Source: Bisporella sp. PMI_857
Lineage: Eukaryota; Ascomycota; Leotiomycetes; Helotiales; Helotiaceae
Length of the DNA stretch: 10,124 bases
Assembly: GCA_021307315.1 (NCBI GenBank)
Contig: JAJSPD010000283.1
Coordinates: 1-10,124, forward strand
Direction: 5' to 3'
The translations under genes and the position numbers were made by a program. Shown in pieces: positions 6,481 through 10,124 of this stretch. The notes below the pieces were generated by a model, which saw only the letters and a list, made by a program, of their open reading frames with translations, ran no database searches and was not told the origin of the DNA. Each line of letters starts with the position of its first letter. Position 1 is the first letter of the stretch.

Positions 6481-7739
6481 ATCTTTAGTCAATACGTCGA
6501 GTAAAAAAACGTCATAGATATTGGATCCAGCAAGCAAAGCAAGCCTGTAAGCGTTGCCTACTTGTTCGGTAATTTCAAAAAAACCTATCTACTGTTCGGC
6601 CAGCTTTCGGCTAAACTTATAGTTCTTCAGGTTCTTAATCGACAAGTAAACTTTATCCGTAACTTTCCAGTCTATAGCTTTTCGATGCTTGTTCACCGAG
6701 CGAAATATGCGTTCCTGAGCTTTCAGCATATTTGCTTTAGCCAACTCCTATAATTCCTTTATACGTTCAGCCAGTTTCCGTGCATTTTCGTAATTGAGTT
6801 TTTCTAATAAAGTATTAGCTTTTGGCGTATTCCAGTCCTAGCTCGTTCTAAAGTCAAGTCCGAACTTGAGCCGGTACAGTGCCATTCTAATAGAAAAGTG
6901 CGGAAAAGTCATCTGTACTCTGTCAATCATAAAAAGCAGTTCGCTCTAGTTGTCTTAGTAGTAATTGACAAAAAGTCGAAGTTTTTAATCGATATATTTG
7001 TTCATAATCTCGGTCTGGCCGTCTGTTTGCTTGTAGTAAGCAGTCGAAAGCTTAATCTTAACTCTAATAATTCTACAAAACTCATTCCAGAAAGAAAATA
7101 CAAATTAAAGACCTTTATCAAAAACTATCGACTCCGAAGTGTGTCCGAATCGATATATCCACTAAAAAAAAAGAGTTGCTACGCCACGAGCGTCGATATT
7201 TTTGTAACAAAGAATCGTTACCGCGTCTTTTCCTAATCGATCAATAAAAACTAGAATAGTGTCGAAGCCGTACTTATCTTTAAAGAACTCTTTGAAGTCT
7301 ATGCAAAAATGCTGCATCGAGTATGCGAGCACCGGTAAAAAGTGTAATAGACCTTGTTGCTTAGTCTAGTTAAAGTAAGCTGCTTTGCAATCCTTACAAT
7401 TTGCAACGTATCGCTTACAGTCCGCACCCATACCGACCCAGTAGTACTTTGAAGCAAGCAACTAGTAAGTCTTAATTCCACCTGAGTGTGCGCTAAAGAG
7501 TTGACTATGCGCTTCCTGAATAAAGCAAGTACAAAAAAAGTGTCTCGAAACACACACAGCCTTCCTTTGTGTAGTAGCAGCCCGTCCTCGATATAATAAC
7601 CTTCAGGTAAAGTTCTTCGTAAGTCAAAAAAAGACTCACGGTTAACTTGTCGTAGTTTAGTCACCAACTCCACGAAGTCTAAAACAAGTTTCGAAAAGGT
7701 TTCGGAGTCTAAAAAAAATATGTCTATAGTAAACACATA
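6481..7739 (-). pseudogene. Ty3/gypsy integrase (decayed), D-D35-E triad still present
   Basis: The N-terminal part (7739 to about 7475) is open and contains GYYIEDGLLLHKGRLCV and LAHTQVE, the start of the HHCC zinc region. A small deletion near 7475-7485 shifts the frame, after which KTY, YYWVGMGADCKRY and the CKDC pair (7398-7387) follow in one frame down to the chromodomain. The catalytic core keeps Asp at 7299-7297 (IDFKEF), Asp at 7119-7117 (VFDKGL) and Glu at 7011-7009 (QTDGQTE), spaced 59 and 35 residues apart, as in Ty3/gypsy integrases. The GPY/F-like region is altered to GFFEI near 6580. About ten stops interrupt it, mostly at expected Gln or Trp codons, so no functional enzyme can be made. 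Confidence 0.9.
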
Positions 7740-8285
7740 TAGCTCGGCCAGTTCGGCATTAATTTAAAAATCGAGGCGACTAAGTCCGAAAAGCACTCTA
7801 AAACGGCTGTTCTTCTTAGCTTCTTCCTGTACAGCTACGTCTTGTTCTCTTCGGCTAAAAATATCAGCTTTAAAGTTATTCTTGCCTAACGTATACATAA
7901 TCTTGAAGTTGAAGTCAAAAAGAAACTCCATTCAGCGTACTTGTTTAACTGTAAGCACTTTAGTCGTCATAAAGTATTCCAATAACCTGTAATCCGAGTA
8001 AACGCTAACTTGGCCCTAAACCGACATAAGCTCGAGTCGCTACTTGCGGAATGCCTCCACAATAGCGTATAGCTCTTTGTCGTAAATCTCCCAGTTCACT
8101 TCATAACTTAACAAAACGTGCGAATAAAAGCCGACAAAGTACCATTAGCTTTAAGAGTGTTCTTGAGAGATAACACCAGCTATAACTCCGTTTAAAAAAT
8201 CCGTTTCCAGCTTCGTAAAGAGTTCGAAGTCGAAGTAGTAAAAAGCCTGAACGGCCAGCAAGCTTTTTCGCAAATCCTCGAACGC
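7740..8285 (-). pseudogene. RNase H domain and linker of pol (decayed)
   Basis: The frame continues from the reverse transcriptase. Asp of LETDFLNG (near 8200), Glu of YDKELYAIVEAF, Asp of VYSDYRLLEYF and Asp of KADIFSRR (near 7860) correspond to the acidic residues of gypsy RNase H. The normal sequence around the first of these (usually D-A-S) has become D-F-L. About six further in-frame stops lie between 8285 and 7740. The linker to the integrase is open and rich in Leu, Phe and Glu. RNase H would remove the RNA template during reverse transcription; here it is inactive. Confidence 0.85.
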
Positions 8286-9521
8286 TTAATCACACTTTTC
8301 CGACCACACAAACGGTTCCGTAAAGCGTGTGATCGTTGTCAGTAATTTAACTATTAAGCCGAAATTGCGAATAAACTGTCGGTAAAATCCGCAAAATCCT
8401 AAAAAAGACTTCACACTTGTAACAGTAGTAAGTCGTGCCCAGTTCCGCAACGGCTCAGTCTTATCAAAATCTACCTTTAGTCCTTTAATCGTCAAAATGT
8501 ATCCCAAATACTTAATTCTCGTAACGTAAAACTCGCATTTAACAATGTCGGCTTAAAGTCCGGCATCTCGAAGTCTTTGCAACACTTTTTTAACGTGTTC
8601 GACATAAGTAGTAAAGTCTTCGGAATAAATAAAATATCGTCGAAGTATACTATACAAAAGTCATCTAAATATTCCATCAAAACGTCGTTCATGTACCGCT
8701 GATACGTAGCAGGTCCATTAGTAAGGCCAAAAAGTAGCACCTTGCACTTGTAAAATCCGTAGCGAGTTCTGAACGTTGTGTATTCCTCAGACTCAGAATC
8801 TATTCGGATTCTGTAGAAAGCCTGACGAATGTCGAGCTTTGTAAATATCTTAGCTTTTGACACTCGGCTCAACAATTCGTCAATCCTTAAAATAGAGTAA
8901 AAGTCGTTTCGAGTCAAAGCATTAAGCTTCCGGTAATCGATACAAAAACGCAGACTACCGTTAAGCTTCTTGACGAATAAAACAAAAAACGCGAAAAAGC
9001 TCTTGCTGTAAGCTATAAAACCTTTGCTCAGGTGCTCTAGCAAATACTTCTTTACCGCTTTCAGCTCTTCCGCGAATTGTCGATACAAAAAAGAAAAATA
9101 GCTAAGCAAAAAAGCTTTCAACTGGATCTTGTAGTCATACGAGCAATAAAGAAATAGCTTGTTTAATGCTATCTTGGAAAATACGTCTTAAAACAGATCA
9201 TACAATCTTAGTAGTCTAAAACGGATCTGTTGTTCGGTCTCTATATCCTTCGCAGCTTCTAATTCCTCAATAATCCGATCTATCTCGTATAAGCTAGTTT
9301 AGAAAAACTCAGTGCCACTTAATTTCATGTTAAAGTGTAGCGCGTTAGCGCTAATCTGGCAAATGTCGACTATTTTAGAAAGCTTTAAAGATTGTACTTT
9401 TACCTTTTTTAAAGTCGAAGAGTTCTCGTATAAGATTCGAAGAAAGCTCGAAATACAGAGCTCCGGATAAGTGCTATTAAAATAAAACGTGATCTTCTTA
9501 TCCGCCGCACTTTCTCCACTT
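8286..9521 (-). pseudogene. Ty3/gypsy reverse transcriptase (decayed)
   Basis: The core from 9121 to 8632 is open and clear: CIDYRKLNAL, FTKLDIRQAFYRI (catalytic Asp at 8833-8831), LLFGLTNGPATYQRYMND, and the catalytic YFDD box at 8647-8636. A one-base loss at about 8628-8635 shifts the frame just after it. The reading resumes in the next frame with EHVKKVLQRLRDAGL, a stop at 8555-8553 where Gln is expected, then KYLGYIL and SFLGFCGFYRQFIRNF. Upstream, DVFSK and SYDYKIQL mark the entry to the domain, with stops at 9301-9299 and 9190-9188. In the entry motif several His, Arg and Pro codons have become Tyr, Cys, Ser or Leu, all by C-to-T changes on the coding strand. Confidence 0.93.
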
Positions 9522-10124
9522 CTAGCGCTTGATTTCTTCTGTCTGTATCCACTTAGTAATCGCTATAACTGTTAATAAGTTTCCGGAATTCATAAAAATC
9601 ATCAGTTCTCTAGACCACAACTTAGTCGGGAGGTATTCGGAAAGCCAAATAAGTCGACTCCGAGCTAAGTCCAATTTGATCTTGAAATGACTCAACCACT
9701 TGTTACCGATAATAGCGTTTTGATTTTCCAAGTCCAGAATCACAAAAAAGCAATTGTATATCCGCCGACTATCAATAGTCAAGTATAGGCGAATGTATTA
9801 AAACACGCGACTAGATATCTTCTTCTGAAATCCTTTGATTAGCACAAAGTAAAATAGTTGTCGGATAGAATTGCTAAAAGCATTAAATAAACGAATTGCA
9901 AAAAAACGATTTATAAAAAAGTAACTATTTGCTCCTGTGTCTGCCAACGAGTGCAATAAAATTCCAGTTCTATTTATACTAAACTAACAAAAAACTAAAA
10001 ACTGTTTTCCACCCATCAATTTTGTCAAGTCCAGCTTTAACAGATCACATTTGCGTAAGCTTAGAAACGAGCCTTTGCTTAAGCCTCGTCGTTTCTTCTT
10101 GATCTCTATACCTTCATCCTCCAC
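9522..10124 (-). pseudogene. Retroviral-type aspartic protease region (decayed, partial)
   Basis: One frame runs from the right edge. LADTGANSY carries the Asp-Thr-Gly active site (9941-9933), and further on NAIIGNKWLSHF with RLIW matches the conserved end of gypsy proteases (usual form: D-x-I-L-G-x-x-W-L). Stops occur at 9986-9984 and 9800-9798, and a frameshift separates this frame from the reverse transcriptase frame somewhere between about 9525 and 9600. The basic segment KKKRRGLSKGS at the window edge probably lies between Gag and protease. The protease would process the Gag-Pol polyprotein; here it is broken. Confidence 0.8.

Larger units (their letters stand above)
4594..10124 (-). mobile_element. 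Ty3/gypsy chromodomain LTR retrotransposon, 3' part, pol inactivated
   Basis: Read on the minus strand from the right edge, the order is protease, reverse transcriptase, RNase H, integrase and chromodomain, followed by a spacer carrying an antisense gene, a polypurine tract and the 3' LTR. Protease first and integrase last is the Ty3/gypsy order, and the C-terminal chromodomain places it with the chromoviruses. About 25 in-frame stops, nearly all explained by CAA/CAG or TGG changed by C-to-T transitions, and at least three frameshifts make the polyprotein non-functional. Residue changes such as His to Tyr, Arg to Cys and Pro to Ser/Leu are frequent and fit RIP. The 5' LTR, primer binding site and gag are outside the window. 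The left target-site flank would be ATAAT (4589-4593); its partner cannot be seen. Confidence 0.9.

Noticed and set aside
6562..7236. Plus-strand frames within the integrase region
   Set aside because: The minus strand carries the integrase D-D35-E motifs in one frame; these are AT-rich antisense shadows.

Overview
The window looks like chromosomal DNA from a filamentous ascomycete (Pezizomycotina). It has short 50-60 bp introns with GTAAGT-like donors and CTAAC/CTGAC branch sites, pyrimidine-rich leaders, a DUF3435-family gene, and a chromodomain Ty3/gypsy retroelement. The retroelement carries nonsense changes of the kind made by repeat-induced point mutation (RIP: CAA/CAG to TAA/TAG, TGG to TAG or TGA). 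Everything below is read from sequence alone; family names rest on motif recognition, not on a search.

Layout. (1) 244-2695, minus strand: an apparently intact five-exon gene of 741 codons-minus-stop for a DUF3435 protein, the family that includes the 'captain' tyrosine recombinases of Starship giant transposons. A possible gene end on the plus strand (3-251) meets its tail. (2) 2696-3215: its promoter and leader, of normal composition. (3) About 3216: an abrupt change to AT-rich DNA, marked by a tandem octamer and a TTAC on the captain strand; this is a candidate Starship edge. (4) 3226-4593: AT-rich DNA with a triplicated 13-16 bp motif, a hairpin, and about 330 codons of decayed minus-strand coding sequence that I cannot identify. 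(5) 4594-10124, minus strand: the 3' part of a Ty3/gypsy element. It reads protease, reverse transcriptase, RNase H, integrase and chromodomain from right to left, with about 25 in-frame stops and at least three frameshifts, and ends in a polypurine tract and a 259 bp LTR with TGTAAC...GTTACA ends. Its 5' LTR and gag lie beyond the right edge.

The most unusual item lies between the pol remnant and the 3' LTR. It is a plus-strand (antisense) spliced gene, 5211-5887, with its own TATA box and a probable 5'UTR intron. It encodes a 189-residue basic protein with a six-cysteine cluster resembling a variant Zn(II)2Cys6 domain. This gene, its promoter and the LTR show little or no RIP damage, while pol on one side and the flank on the other are heavily damaged.

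How it fits together (inference). A Starship-type recombinase gene sits at the edge of a RIP-damaged repeat island. In that island a chromovirus-like retroelement has inserted into an older decayed coding sequence. The retroelement appears to carry, or to have acquired, an antisense accessory gene for a putative DNA- or RNA-binding protein.
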